A stretch of DNA of 64,000 bases from Rhabdophis nuchalis (GCA_039707465.1 CM077647.1:119290610-119354609), one strand, 5' to 3'. Counted from the first letter of the stretch, positions 32,242 through 44,302 are shown. Notes: generated from the letters alone by a model not told the origin. Numbers and translations are program-made.

Positions 32242-33208
32242 TTGTGATGGCGAACCTTTTTTCCCTTGGATGCCAAAAGCATGCACGTTTGCGCTATTGC
32301 TTGTGCTTGCGTGCCCACCCCCATATTTTAATGCCCCCCATGCCATGCCCCTTGCGCACATGCACATGACCACCACCCTGCTGCTGCTCCGGACAGAAAC
32401 GGCCAGAAACGGCCTGTGGCTTAGGACCTGGGTACCTACGAGATCGCCTTCTGCCACCGAGAGCCTCCCACCGGCCTGTACGCTCCCATAGAGAGGGTTT
32501 CCTCATGGTGCCGTCGGCTAGACAATGTCGACTGGCGACACCCAGGGGGAGAGCCTTCTCCGTGGGAGCACATGCTCTCTGGAACGAATTGCCCCCGGAA
32601 TTAAGAACTATCCCTGCCTTCCGCACCTTCCGCCACGGTCTCAAAACCATTCTCTTTCAACAAGCTGGGCTGGCATAAACCATGATTTTTAAATTTTAAA
32701 TTTAAATTTTTATTATTTTAATTAGGGTTAGTTTGGGGTTTTTTCCACGTTTTGGCCAATATTTTAATTATGTCTTTTAAAAGTTTTCTTTTAACATTTA
32801 TATATTTGTTTTTATTTTGGCTGTACATCGCCCTGAGTCTTTCGGGAGTAGGGCGGTATAAAAAACCAATAAACCTAAACCTAAACCTGTTTTCTGACTT
32901 CCGGTGGGCCTAGTAGATCCGTTTTTTGCCCTCCCCAGGCTCCAAAGGCTTTCTAGGAACCTGGGGAGGCTGAAAACGGCCCAACAGGCAAACCGGAAGT
33001 TTGGAAATGGACTTCCGGATTGCCCACTGAGTGGTTTTTCATTCTCTGGAGGCTTCAAAAAAGCCTCCAGAGGGCAAAAGTTAGCCAAAAATCAAGGCCT
33101 AAAATCAGCTGGCCAGCGTGCTGGAGCTGACAGGGGAATGCCTTGCCTGCCCTCAGAAATGGCTCCTCGGGCCACCTGTGGCACGGGTGCCATAGGTTCG
33201 CTATCACG
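32242..33208. mobile_element. hAT MITE ('gtgatggcgaac' family) split by a LINE 3' end
   Basis: The left end ttgtgatggcgaacc and right end ggttcgctatcacg match the 31421 family in inverted order. The right part has the recurrent gaagtttggaaatggacttc and gaaaacggcccaacaggcaa blocks. A + strand LINE 3' fragment lies inside at about 32415-32888. Confidence 0.65.
32415..32888 (+). mobile_element. CR1/L2-type LINE 3' end, nested in a MITE
   Basis: Encodes a decayed C-terminus (ggagagccttctccgtggga, near 32545) and the 3' end tggctgtacatcgccctgag, ggcggtataaaaaaccaat, with an (AAACCT)n-like tail at 32865-32888. Confidence 0.8.
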
Positions 33209-33214
33209 GCCATA

Positions 33215-35345
33215 GGGTAACTCTGGGCAGCTTACAGTTACATCTAATCTAAAACATAAAAAGTTAAAATCAAACCTTCAAACCACATGGGGGAGGGCGA
33301 GGGTGAAGTGGGGGGAGGTGGGATCTGTTATTACTCAACCACCTCCATTATGCTGTTCCCTCATTGAGGCCCCAAGCTGACTGGCAGGGCCACATCTTTA
33401 GGCCCATGTGAAAAGATAGGAGGGTTGGGGCCAACCTCACATTTGGGGGGGGGGGGGCGCAAGATGTTCCAGAGGGCAGGAGCAACAGCAGAGAAGGTTC
33501 TCCTCCTGGACCCCGCCAGCTGGAATAATTGGGCTGACAGGACCTGCAGCATGCTGCCTCTGCTGGCACAAGTAGTATGGGCCAATCCCAGAGGAGGTGA
33601 GAGGATCTCTCAAGTAACTTGGACCCATGCCATGAAGCGCTTTAAAGGTGATCACCAACATCTTGAATTGCACCCAAAAGCAGACAGGTAACCAGTGAAG
33701 CTCACAGAAGCAGTGGTGTCACGGGAAGCATTCTTGGGTTCCCTAAAACTCCCCCCTGATACACTATGTCCCAGTTGTAGCTTCTGAATGCCCTTCAATG
33801 GTTGCCCCATGTAGAGTGCATTGCAATAGTCCAGTCATGAAATGACTGAACAACTGAGCACATGGAATCCTGTCCAAGAAAGGCCGCAATTGGCACACAA
33901 CAAGAAGTTATGCAAAGTCTCTCCTAGCTGTGATTGCCACCTGTTCCTCAAACAATCTCCCAAGAATCTCCCAAGTTGCGGACTGGATCTTTCTGGGGCA
34001 GTGCCATCCCATCCAGAGTCAAAGATGACAAAGTCACTGATCCCGCAAAACCAAAGCCATTTGGTCTTACCAGGGTTCAGTTGAAGTTTGTTGTTCCCCA
34101 TCCAGGCCCTCCACAGCCTGCAGGCACATGAAAGGGCAGCCACAGCATCACTTGAGTCATCAAGAGGGGGAGTTGGCTGTCATCAGTGTACAATATATAC
34201 TTCAACCCATGGTGATGGAGGATCTCAACCAGCGGTTTCATATAGATGCAGAAAAGGAGTGGAGAAAGTACCAAGCCCTGTGATATACCACAGAATAGTA
34301 TAGTCAAGGGCTGGACCTCTCACTCCTTATTAACATTTGGGACCGCCACAGAGAAAGGAGCGGAACCAAAGCAGAACTGTGCCACTCATCCCCATCCTCT
34401 GCAACCAGCCCAAAAGGATATTATGGTCAATGGTATCAAAATCTGCTGAGAGGTCAAGGAGAGCAAGGATGGTTCCACTACTCATATCTTGCTCTCGCCA
34501 GAGATCATTGACGAATGCAACCAATACCATCTCCATCGCATAACCAGGCATGAATCCTGACTGAAAGAGGGCCAGATAATCTTTTCCATCCAGAGGCCTC
34601 TGCAGCTGCCAGGCCACCACCTTTGCTAAGAATGGGAGGTTGGAAACTGGACAGAAATTGTCCAGGTATGCGAGATCCAGTGATTTTTTTTAAAGAGGGG
34701 AGGGTTGAACCTGGGCTTGCTTAAAAGTATCTGGAAATGTTCCCTCCTCTAGTCATGTATTAATCACTGTCTGGACCCAACCGCTAGTCATTATCCTGGA
34801 AGCTTTCACCATCTAGGAGGGACAAGGATCTAACTGACAGGGGGTGGCACTGACAGCATCAAGGGCCCTGTCCACTTCATCAAGGCCAACTGGCTCAAAC
34901 CGTTCCCAGATAACAGGGCAAGACCTCTCCCCCGTCATCTCACATGGACTATCTCCAGGCGTGGGCTCCAATTGGGAACAAATCCAAGCAATTTTGTCCA
35001 GATGCTGAACAAACTCCTTTGCCTGACCTAGGGCTTCTGGTCAGTACTCTGAGGATGCAATAAGAGCAGATAAATACTGCTGTTTCGCTGCTCTTATTGA
35101 CACAAGGTAGGCCTTAGTAGAGGTTCTACGTTGTATCCAGTCAGAGTCATCCCTTGTCTTCCTCCAGCGGTGTTCTAGTTGTCCCTTGGCTCTTTTCAGA
35201 ACCTTTAGTTCCTCCCTAAACCATGGGAAGGGTCAGGAATGGTGATTCAAGAGAGGCTGCATGGGGACTAATCCTATGCAAAGTTGGGGCCACCCTTAAA
35301 TTCCAGGCTGCTTCCACAGTTTCATCAGGAATATTACACGGAGTC
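33215..35345 (-). mobile_element. Old CR1/L2-type LINE, about 2.1 kb, heavily mutated
   Basis: The minus strand shows diverged RT: LALLDLSADFDTIDHNILL (34330-34620), GISQGLVLSPLLFCIYMKPL (34077-34307), YTDDSQL in place of YADDTQL, and further C-terminal pieces at 33437-33673. Many stops and frameshifts, and a clear distance from the 6-kb and 42-kb copies, mark it as an older subfamily. A G-run (33442-33458) lies inside. Confidence 0.8.
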
Positions 35346-36930
35346 TGTTGCAAGTGTGGTTTTTTTTAACTGCACAAATAATAAAGTTGTCAAATATGAA
35401 GACACTGGCACAAGGTATTCCCATATCCCACATCCAATTCCAGTTTTTCAAGACAGCAATTCCTTCAGTTATTCCAAGAGACCATATGGGATAAGGGCTG
35501 AGAAATGCATTTTATTTTTTTAATTATTAGTTTGCCTTTACAAAGTGCTTCCTCAAGCACTACATGGTTATAGGGCTTGAGGAAGCAGCTATGTGGTTTC
35601 TTAAGTACAAATATTATATCCCGTGTGAGAAATGCAACTTTTTCAGGGATCAGCATGGACCACTGACTCTTTTTGTCTGCCTATCCTCAAGCTGTTTACC
35701 CTTCTTCTTTAAAAGAACTACATCACCAATGCCACAATCTCCTTCTGCATGGTTAAGTATTCCAACCAAGCTAAGCCTGATAAGCACAGCTGCTGGATCC
35801 GTGCTGCAGCTATCTCCTTGGCTTTCCTCTGTGTAGCCCCCATGCTGAGTCATATGAGGGCCCTCAGATGTTCTTACTGAGGTTGGACAACTGGGCTGGG
35901 GGGCGATTAATACTTCTCTAAGCACGTGGCGTTTAATCTCCCCACATGGATTTCAGTCTTGAGAAGCCAAGGCTGAAATCAGTTTGGCTCCCAGCTCCTT
36001 TCCTTCACATAAAAGGTTCACAAACAAGGTCAACAAATTCTGTAGGAAGGTCCATCCTATTCTTATCCCCAGTATACCCTTTTAAAAGGCAGATGAAAAT
36101 TATATTACTTCAGGAAAATTTCAGATTATTATCTTTAATTCTTCCCAATTACTTATCAGTACACTATAACTCAGAAACTTCCTTCTCCCCAACAACTTTG
36201 TGAAAAACTTTCCTGTACTTCCTCAATTTAGGAATACAGATCTCTGCAATGCCCTCATCTCTGGTTTAGTATGATGATAATTAAAGGAAATGTCTTGATT
36301 TTCAACATTATTCATGAATTCTTATAGTTGAAATGTGAATTTTCATGGCGTTTTCAGCCAATGACTTCTGAAGCTGATACCTTCTACTTATTCATTTTAC
36401 ATTTACGTTCCCCACAATCCTCCCAAGAAAACTTGTCAATTTATTGCCTATCGCCTGCTTATAATTCCCTCACACCCTTGGGCCCTGTCTTGATTGTTAT
36501 CCTTTGTGTTTGTTTTCCTGATTGCCAATTTCATATACCCTCTTCTCCAATTTCATATGCCCTCTGCTGTTTCTCCTCTTCTGTTTTCTCTATTTCCACT
36601 TTCTGCATAATCCCGGGGAACTGGGGAGCGCCATGAGTAGCTCTGAAACACTTTGTGACTGTGAGAAAGTCCTGTCCATAATGTCCCATCCTACAAGCAG
36701 AAGACATGGGTATATATTTCCTTACTATGTGAGGATTTATTTATTTATTTTTGGTCACGCATCTACAGACTATGCCAAAGTACTTCATAGACATAAAGGC
36801 TGAGTTCCTTCCCTCTTTTGAATCAGTTATAACTCCTGGCAATGATTTTTTTCTGCTAGTCTTTGTGAAAGAGGTTTGCAACTGCCTTCTTCTTAGAAGT
36901 CACGCATTTGGTTTCATACCTAAAGCCTGG
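35346..36930. other. Intergenic sequence, nothing recognised
   Basis: No gene or clear repeat. Short frames overlap on both strands without domains. Confidence 0.45.
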
Positions 36931-36938
36931 ACTAGAAT

Positions 36939-37482
36939 CGGTGGGATTCAAAATGTTTTACTACCGGTTCTGTGGGCGTGGCTTGGTGGGGGTGGCAAGG
37001 GAAGGTTACTAATATATATTCTAATATATATAATATAAAACTTTATTGCGGTCATAGACCAAAAGACAAGATAAACAGATCACATGTGGATGTACAGCCG
37101 GGCCCTACTGAATGGTGGGAGACAACAGGCAGAATCGATGGCAAGGGCCATTCTGTCAACCATACCATCTAACCATTATGGGGATCTAAATCTATGGTTT
37201 GGGAGTGTGATCAATTCGAATTGAGCGTAAATAGAAGGTACCATGTAAAAATTTACATGCGATCTACATGACGGCACTTGATGCGGCCACCAAGTGGTGG
37301 GGGTGGCAAGGGAAAGTTACTACAAAATCCTCATTTCCTCCCGATAAACTGGGACTCAGGAGGCAGAGAATAGATGGGGGCGGGGGCCAGTCAGAGGTGG
37401 TATTTACTGGTTCTCTGAATTACTCAAAATTTCCGCTACTGGTTCTCCAGAACTGGTCAGAACCTGCTGAATACCACCTCTG
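36939..37482. mobile_element. hAT MITE ('accggttctg' family) split by a small retroinsertion
   Basis: Starts cggtgggattcaaaatg, ends gaataccacctctg. A perfect 8-bp duplication actagaat lies at 36931-36938 and 37483-37490. The interior is cut by a 283-bp insertion (37012-37294). Confidence 0.9.
37012..37294 (-). mobile_element. Truncated retroelement 3' end nested in MITE
   Basis: On the minus strand it ends ggtctatgaccgcaataaag followed by an AT-rich tail, with an AATAAA signal. A 28-bp direct repeat with one mismatch (36984-37011 and 37295-37322) brackets it, as a long target duplication would. The 3' end resembles LINEs of the R4/Dong type, but this is a guess. Confidence 0.55.
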
Positions 37483-37490
37483 ACTAGAAT

Positions 37491-40400
37491 TCATAGTCTC
37501 CTGGTTTCTGGTGCAAAATTAAAAGATGGTTATTTCACTTTGACATTATATGAATATACTAGTAGAAATGATAAGTCATCCTGCTCAGAAAATAGCAAGA
37601 AATAATAGTGATCCTAGCGGAGTGGTATGCCAGAGAGCTCAGTTCACTTCAGCATTAATCAGGACAAACTATGTAAGAGATAAGCTGCTCTCCACTAGTG
37701 GTCTGGTCCCTTGCAAACATTTTACACTGTGCATGAGATCAACTGCGGGTCACACCAAACTAAAAACATTTAATTCAGTTGTCCTGCTTTGGAACATGAT
37801 ACAGACAAAATATTGTCCTTAATGCATAAGGAAATATCTATATATAACTAAACTGTTCTTAATAAAATTTACTCATGCTCTGTGTTTTTCAACCTCTGCA
37901 ACTTTAAGATGCATGGAATCCCAACTTCTAGAATTCCCTCAACATGCATGCTGATATGAAAATGGATCTTCTTCCCAACCTAAGATATATTTATCAGTCT
38001 ACATATTGTGCATAATACTTGAACTGAATGAATTAATTCAATATATTGCATTACAGGTTGCTTACTAAATTGATTTCTAGATCTATTCCAAAATCACTTA
38101 AAACATGTAAATACCAGTATATTAGCAGAAAGAATTATAGTAAGTTAATGGTAAAATCAGAAATCTTTTGATAATCTTGCTTAAGCAATGATCAAAATTA
38201 TATCATACATTATATATATCATACATTATATATAAAATGAAGTAACTGAATATTTGGAGATTCTCTCTCTCCCTCCCTCCCTCCCTCTTTCTCTTTCCCC
38301 ACACAAACACAAATATTCAGTTGCAGGCATTTTATTAAACATGTCAGCCCAATTGTATTTATTTAAAATGTGATTATACTTGTACTATATTGCATTTTAA
38401 TTTTATTTCTTGATCAGCAAATGGCTGTAATAAAATGTGTTGCTGCTGTTAAACTAATGTTTTGAAGGCGATGAAGAGGTGAAGTTAGCCCACTTCATTG
38501 TGGTAGTGGGGCTCCAATCCTTTGAGGTTGTAAACTCCTGAAGTGGATGTTTTTCCATAGTAGCATCTACACTCTGGAATAGCCTGTCCCTAGAACAAAG
38601 ATTCTGAGCCTTGCCCACATGGAGATGTGTGGATTTCAGCTTATTGTCTTCTTTACGAATGACGTTCTGGAAGTTACTGAAGATAAATACAAATAAAACA
38701 TAAAAAAACAAATAAAAATGAAAACTAACATTAGTGGCAAGCAAGCTCACAACAAGGTATCATCAGACCTTATTGTGAGTTTTCTTGTCACTAGTATTTT
38801 ATTTCTCATTGTGCTTTGTAACTATTACTTTTCATTTTTATTTGTTATGAGTTTATGTTATAATATTATTTGAGATTGTGGATTAATTTTCTTACTGTGG
38901 ATGTTTTATTGTAATTTTATGTTGCAATCACAAGCCACTGTGAGTCAAGATTATCTGGTGGCTAATACAATTAATAAATGATAACTTTTCTAATGAAAAC
39001 ATTTTGTGCATTTCCAAAGACACATTGTGTCTTTTCTTGGTTAAAACAAACCATGACTAACAGATCATGGAAATTTCAAAACAGATCAAGCCATGAATCT
39101 TAACTCAGATTTCACAACACAATTTGCATATGCTCAAAAGTTGGAGGATTACATTTTTTCAGAAGGATCCAGCCACTCTGACAGTTTCATCTTTTGTTGT
39201 TGTTGTTGCTTTTCTTTTTACCCAATTAAAAAAAACAAAAGAGAAAATCAGAAAAGAAATCCTGACAATCATATATCTGTCCTAAATTCTAGTTATTCCT
39301 GGTTGAATATTCTAGTTTATAGATGGAGCAGAAAGGGGGGGAAAGTTTTGTCACAAAGCCACATAAATAATTCTCCTGACTGAATTTTCTTAACTTTTAA
39401 CAATGGCAGAAATAGATGGGGGGCGAGGGGGGAGGTTTGGTAAATAGCAGGGAAGTAACTAGTTTGTGTATGAATTTTTGTGTTGAGCAGAAAAATAGTT
39501 CTCTTTATAGTCACCTGAAATGAAATGTTCTCTAGGAACTCTGGCTGATGGTGTGCGAGTAGAAAATTGTGTGTGTGTGTGTGTGTGTGTTTTACAGATG
39601 GGGGGAGAATTCTTCCTTGCTTGCCAAAGGTTGGAATAGGAAAAGCGGACTGACTAGCTGGTGAGCAAGAGGATCATAAATCACTGTTTGTCTTGAAGGG
39701 TCAAATTATTCCTCCCCCCCCCCCCCCACCATCCGAGCTCCAGATCTTTGATTCTGGGATCCCATACCCCCCTCCTCCAAGGCTAGGAACAGCCGATGGT
39801 TTCAATTACACCCTGAAAGGCAGAGAGGGGCCTCTTTTCAAGGCAGACCAGCCTTCTCCTGCTCTCAACAAAAGCTTAAGTTACAGGAAAAGGAGAGAGC
39901 TGAGTGAAGGAAAGAAGTTGGAGGTGGGGGGAGAGAGACACACACACACACACACGGGGAGCGGAGCGGGGGAGGCTTGGGTGGGGAAGAAAATCCCAAA
40001 AGAAAAAACTTGGTAGAAAAGGAAGAAGAAAGAAGAATGATGGAAAGAGAACAAGCAAGAAGGAGTGGGGGCAGTGGGGAGGAGTATGAAAAAAGACGTG
40101 AGAATGAGAAAGTTTAGGCGAGGAAAGAAATAGGGCCAGGCCATTTTTGCCTTTCACTAACACTTATCCAAAGAACTTCAAAACATCAGGATGAAGTTAT
40201 TTATGACCAAATCTCAGTGTTGGCAATCTTAAGCAAGGCACATGAGGTAGAATTAAATAAATCCACTAACCAGTTTCACTCATGGCTGGAATCTTCCAAA
40301 CAGCTTCCTTCTGCTCTTCCTCTAGAAATAAATAAATATCGGGCAGCAAAGCCATTGAAATGCTATCCCACCAAATGCTGTCTTTTGCAATTTGTGTAAA

Positions 40401-40785
40401 TATGCAAATAACATTTATTTGCATATTTTCTTATTTACATTGTTTATTTATTTTGTTGCCACTTGTCAAGGCGAAGGCAAGATGCTCTGGGTAGCACGGA
40501 AGCTCTGCTCCCTGAAGCTTGCTTGGTCCACTTCTCCTCCTGAGAGTTACCAGTCCCTGTTCTTTTCCTTTCAATTGCCTCTTTGCCACGGGGTGATGTG
40601 TGAAAGGCTTCTCATCATGAAAGCAGAGTGTCACAAAATGTTGAATCCTGTCTCCAGTGTTTGTTCTGGTGGTCGGATAATTTGGGAATAGTGATGGAAC
40701 ACATACAGTTCAGAAATAAAGTTGGCTAATAATTGGAAGGGAAACATATTAACATCTGGTGGGGCCTCTGGATGAAAGTAGTGCA

Positions 40786-40788
<3 letters not shown>
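37491..40788. other. Intergenic sequence with simple repeats
   Basis: Holds a half hAT MITE (about 37885-37970), a (CTCC)n tract (38263-38288), a (TG)n tract (39571-39591), a C-run near 39713 and a purine-rich stretch (39895-40140). No gene is recognised. Confidence 0.5.
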
Positions 40789-40822
<34 letters not shown>

Positions 40823-40826
40823 AATA
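40789..40826 (+). repeat. (CAA)n microsatellite, retroelement tail
   Basis: Twelve or so CAA units followed by ATAATAATC, at the 3' end of the minus-strand element to its right. Confidence 0.9.
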
Positions 40827-41165
40827 ATCTTTATTGTCATTGTAATAAGATTGTAATAAAATTACAATGAGATTGGTTATTTGTTTCATCAAGGCTTTGT
40901 TTACGATACAACATAGGTTTTAAAAATTCACCACTACCCAGATCTAGGCTTCTTCTTGAGGATTTCTCTGCCTGAAACTTGTTTTTCTTACTTATCCTAA
41001 TAAACCTGAGTAATCCTTTTTTTTCTTTAACTGATGTGTCACAAGCAGTTGATATGTTTGTTTCTCTATAATTCACAGTAGGTTCAGAGCGAGTTTTTGA
41101 TGGAAAAGTCTGCTGTAACATCAGGGGCTCAAAGCCGCTGCGCCTAAGCGCGCCGCCATCTTGAG
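40790..41165 (-). mobile_element. Short non-autonomous retroelement with YY1-type 5' end
   Basis: On the minus strand it begins ctcaagatggcggcgcgc (a YY1 site at the very 5' end, as in L1 elements). It carries a 94-codon frame (41121-40837), and ends caatgacaataaagattatt with a TTG/TTA microsatellite. The last about 60 bases match the tail at 3946-4020. It has no RT. No target duplication was found by eye. Confidence 0.6.
40837..41121 (-). CDS. Unrecognised 94-codon frame inside the small retroelement
   Basis: Starts at an ATG about 45 nt from the element's 5' end. The product is basic and Ser/Thr-rich in its N-terminal two thirds (MLQQTFPSKTRSEPTVNYRE..., RFIRISKKNKFQAEKSSRRS), and the frame runs into the shared 3' tail. 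No domain is recognised, and it may be fortuitous. A sibling copy with the same frame would be the test. Confidence 0.3.
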   Translation of the reverse strand: MLQQTFPSKTRSEPTVNYRETNISTACDTSVKEKKGLLRFIRISKKNKFQAEKSSRRSLDLGSGEFLKPMLYRKQSLDETNNQSHCNFITILLQ

Positions 41166-41169
41166 ATTT

Positions 41170-41526
41170 TTGTCTTCTCAGAACCTATGGCTTTCCAGAT
41201 TTGCCAAACTACAACTCCCATCCTCTCTTATCATTGGCCCTCCTGGTGGAGATTGCTGAAAGTGGTAATTCAGGAAGCCCATTTCTTATCTCACACAGCA
41301 CAGGATCTGTCAGATGCTTTGGATTATAATTCCCATTATCTTTACATACCAAAACTGTCGGGCATCAGATTGGGGAAAGCTGTTTTCAAGTGACTTGATA
41401 TTCCATGCATTTTTGCAACTCTGTCAGCAAGCAAAACTTTACAAACATGACAGCAAGTAACGTAACATAAAGCCAGATTAGGTTTGCATTGAAGATTAAA
41501 AGAGAAAATATAATGTCAGCTATATA
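41170..41526. mobile_element. Probable decayed hAT MITE remnant
   Basis: Contains ccaaactacaactcccatcc and, later, gcatcagattggggaaagct. The first phrase (actacaactccca) is typical of hAT MITEs of the 45927 type. The ends are not resolved. Confidence 0.35.
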
Positions 41527-42095
41527 GATAGTCCTCAACTTAAAACCAGAATTGGGGCCAAAATTTCTGTTGTTAAGTGAGTCATTTGTTAAGGGAATTT
41601 TGCCCCATTTTATGAACTTTTTGCCACGGTTGTTAAGTGAGTTGCTTCAATTATGAAGTTAGTAATACAGTTGTTAAGTGAATCTGGCTTTCCCATTGAC
41701 TTTGCTAGTCAGAAGGTTGCAAAAGGGGGTTATGTGACCCCAGGACACTGCAATTGTCATAAATGTGAACCAATTGCCAAGCATCTAAATTTTGATCATG
41801 TGACCACGAGGATGCTGCACCAGTCGTTAAGTGTGAAAAAGTCATAAGTCACTTTCAGGCCCATTGTAACTTCAAATGGTTAATAATAATAATAATAATA
41901 ATAATAACTTTATAACTTTGAATTTATTAACCGCTCCCTCTCCCCACAGGGACCCGGGGCGGTGCACAGGAGGACTAAAAACACTATAAACAATAGATAC
42001 AAAAATATATACTTTAAAACATAATTAAACATTGTTATCCCGTGCTAAAAAATTAAAACCCATTAAAATACATTTAAAATCTATAAACAGAGAGA

Positions 42096-43706
42096 CTATC
42101 CAAGGCCGGCCAGTCGAAAGAAATGGGTCTTTAATTTCGTACGGAAGGAGCGGAGGTCCGTGGTTGTTCTGATATCGGGGGGAAGGTCGTTCCAGAGGGC
42201 CGGGCCCGCCACAGAGAGAGCCCTTCCCCTGGGCGTCGCCCGCTGACAAAGTCTAGTGGACGGCACCCGGAGAAGTCCCTCTCTGTGGGAGCGAATCGGT
42301 CGTGAGGATGTATGGGGCAGGATCCGATCCCGCAGATAGCTAGGTCCCAAGCCATGGAGCGCCTTAAAGATGATAGTTAGCACCTTGAAGCGCACCCGGA
42401 AGACGACAGGCAGCCAGTGCAGCTCGCGCAAGAGCGGTGTAACGTGGGTGAACCTGGTGGTCCCCATAATAGCTCGCGCGGCTGCATTCTGAACTAACTG
42501 AAGCCTCCGGGTGCACCTCAAGGGAAGCCCCATGTAGAGAGAGTTACAATAGTCCAGTCGGGATGTCACGAGGGCATGAGTGACTGTGCGAAGGGCGTCC
42601 CGATCCAATAGGGGGCGCAATTGGCGAACCAGGCAAACCTGGTAAAACGCCCTCCTGGCCACGGCTGTCACTTGCTCTTCCATAGACAGCCGGGTATCCA
42701 TGAGGACACCCAAATTGCGCGCCCCATCCACAGGGGCAAGATGTTCGCCCCCTATGGCCAGCGTTGGAGAAAGCTGGTTGAATCGGGCAGCCGGAAACCA
42801 CAGCCACTCGGTCTTGGTCGGGTTGAGCCTGAGTCCGTTACTTCCCATCCAGATCCGCACGGCTTCCAGGCACTGGCACATCACCGCTACGGCATCATTG
42901 GGGTGGTTTGGGGTAGATATGTACAGCTGGGTGTCATCAGCGTACAGGTGGTACTCTACCCCAAAACCACGGATGATCTCACCCAGCGGCTTCATATATG
43001 CGTTAAACAGGAGAGGCGAGAGGACCGACCCCTGAGGCACCCCGCATGTGAGGGGTCTTGGGGTCGACCTCTGCTCTCCTGCCCGCACAAATTGCGATCG
43101 GCCAGAGAGGTAGGAGGAGAACCACCGTAAAACGGTGCCTCCCACCCCCAACCCCCCCAGCCGATGCAATAGGATACCATGGTCGATGGTATCGAAAGCC
43201 GCCGAGAGGTCTAATAGGACCAGGATGGAGGAACATCCCCCATCTCTGGCCCTCCAGAGATCATCTACCAACGCGACCAATGCCGTCTCGGTGCTATGCC
43301 CGGGCCGAAAGCCGGACTGGCGCGGATCTAGATACTCAATTTCCTCCAGGTGACGGGGAAACTGTTGTGCCACCACACTCTCAACAACCTTCGCCAAAAA
43401 GGGAAGGTTGGAGACTGGACGATAGTTGTTTAAAAGAGCTGGGTCCAAAGAGGGCTTCTTGAGGAGGGGCCTCACCATGGCCTCTTTTAGGGAAGCAGGC
43501 AAGGAACCCTCACTCAAGGATGCGTTGACAACCTCTTGGAGCCAGCCTCGTGTCACCTCCCAGGATGCCAGTACAAGCCAGGAGGGGCACGGGTCCAATA
43601 AACGTGGTGGCTCGCAGTCGCCCACGTAGCCTGTCCATATCTTCGGAAGTAACGGAGTCAAACTCCTCCCAAACAAGATCTCTCTCGTGGCATCCCACTG
43701 GGCCAT
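42096..43706 (-). pseudogene. LINE ORF2 reverse transcriptase, 536-codon open frame
   Basis: Complete RT set: VRPLLKKPSLDPALLNNYRP, SGFRPGHSTETALVALVDDL, LLDLSAAFDTIDHGIL, GVPQGSVLSPLLFN, LYADDTQLYIS, NLGVLMDTRLS. The C-terminal region is SRLDYCNSLYMGLP, LQLVQNAAARAI, LHWLPVVFRVRFK and PALWNDLPPDIRT. The first about 35 residues come from a shifted frame, so the native frame enters near LLDPCPSW. Without endonuclease this copy cannot move by itself, but the RT looks undamaged. Confidence 0.85.
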
Positions 43707-44262
43707 GAATGGGGGCTAGCTCACTCTGTATCTGAGCGGTTTTCTCCTGCAGAAAAGTCACAAATTCCTCTGCTCTACCCTGTAGCGGGGCTTCCCGCTC
43801 CCTCTGTTGGAGGAGGGAGCGGGTCACCCTAAACAGGGCGGCAGGGCGGTTTTCTGCGGATGCTATGAGAGTGGCACAATGATGACGTTTGGCCACTCTC
43901 AGCGCCACAATGTAAGTCCGTAAATGGGCTCTTACCTGTGTCCGATCAGATTCAGAACGGCTAGACCTCCATCTACTCTCTAGGCATCTCTTGTGGCGTT
44001 TCATCACACGCAGCTCCTCAGTAAACCAAGGAGCCAGGGTGGTTCGCCGCCGCAAGAGAGGCCGCAAGGGCGCGACCCGATCCAAGGCTCCCACGGCCAC
44101 AATGTTCCATGCGGCCGTGAGGTCCTCGATCGGGGCGCGGGTCAGGGATACAGGAAATGGCCCAAGCGCTGTCTGGAACCCATCCGGGTCCATCAGGCGC
44201 CTGGGGCGGTACCAGATTGGTGACTCTGGTTCCGCCTCCCCGCGGAGGGGAGCAGCGGTCGG
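43510..44262 (-). pseudogene. LINE ORF2 linker region
   Basis: Shows AEPESPIWYRPRRLMDPDGF, LAPWFTEELRVMKRHKR and NRPAALFRVTRSLLQQ. Near 43600 the frame shifts away from LLDPCPSW. The 5' end at 44262 is the truncation point. Codons upstream of that point belong to the interrupted MITE. Confidence 0.8.
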
Positions 44263-44302
44263 AAAGTTACTAAAACGAACTGTTTTAAATCGAGGACTAC
44301 CT

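Larger units (their letters stand above)
41882..44262 (-). mobile_element. CR1/L2-type LINE, young, 5'-truncated, RT intact
   Basis: The 3' end is at the left, with an (AAT)n tail (41883-41908), then gaatttattaaccgctccct and gggacccggggcggtgcaca. The element contains the complete RT and C-terminal region and the linker, and stops at 44262 before the endonuclease. A single frameshift near 43600 separates RT from linker. No long target duplication, in keeping with CR1/L2 insertion. Confidence 0.9.
41527..44302. mobile_element. 'tagtcctcgacttac' MITE split by a LINE
   Basis: The left part 41527-41881 begins gatagtcctcaacttaaaac and stops in taacttcaaatggt. The right part 44263-44302 resumes ttactaaaacgaactg and ends gaggactacct. 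Joined by position, the parts give the same order as the uninterrupted copy 47247-47608, so the LINE at 41882-44262 inserted into this MITE. Confidence 0.85.
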
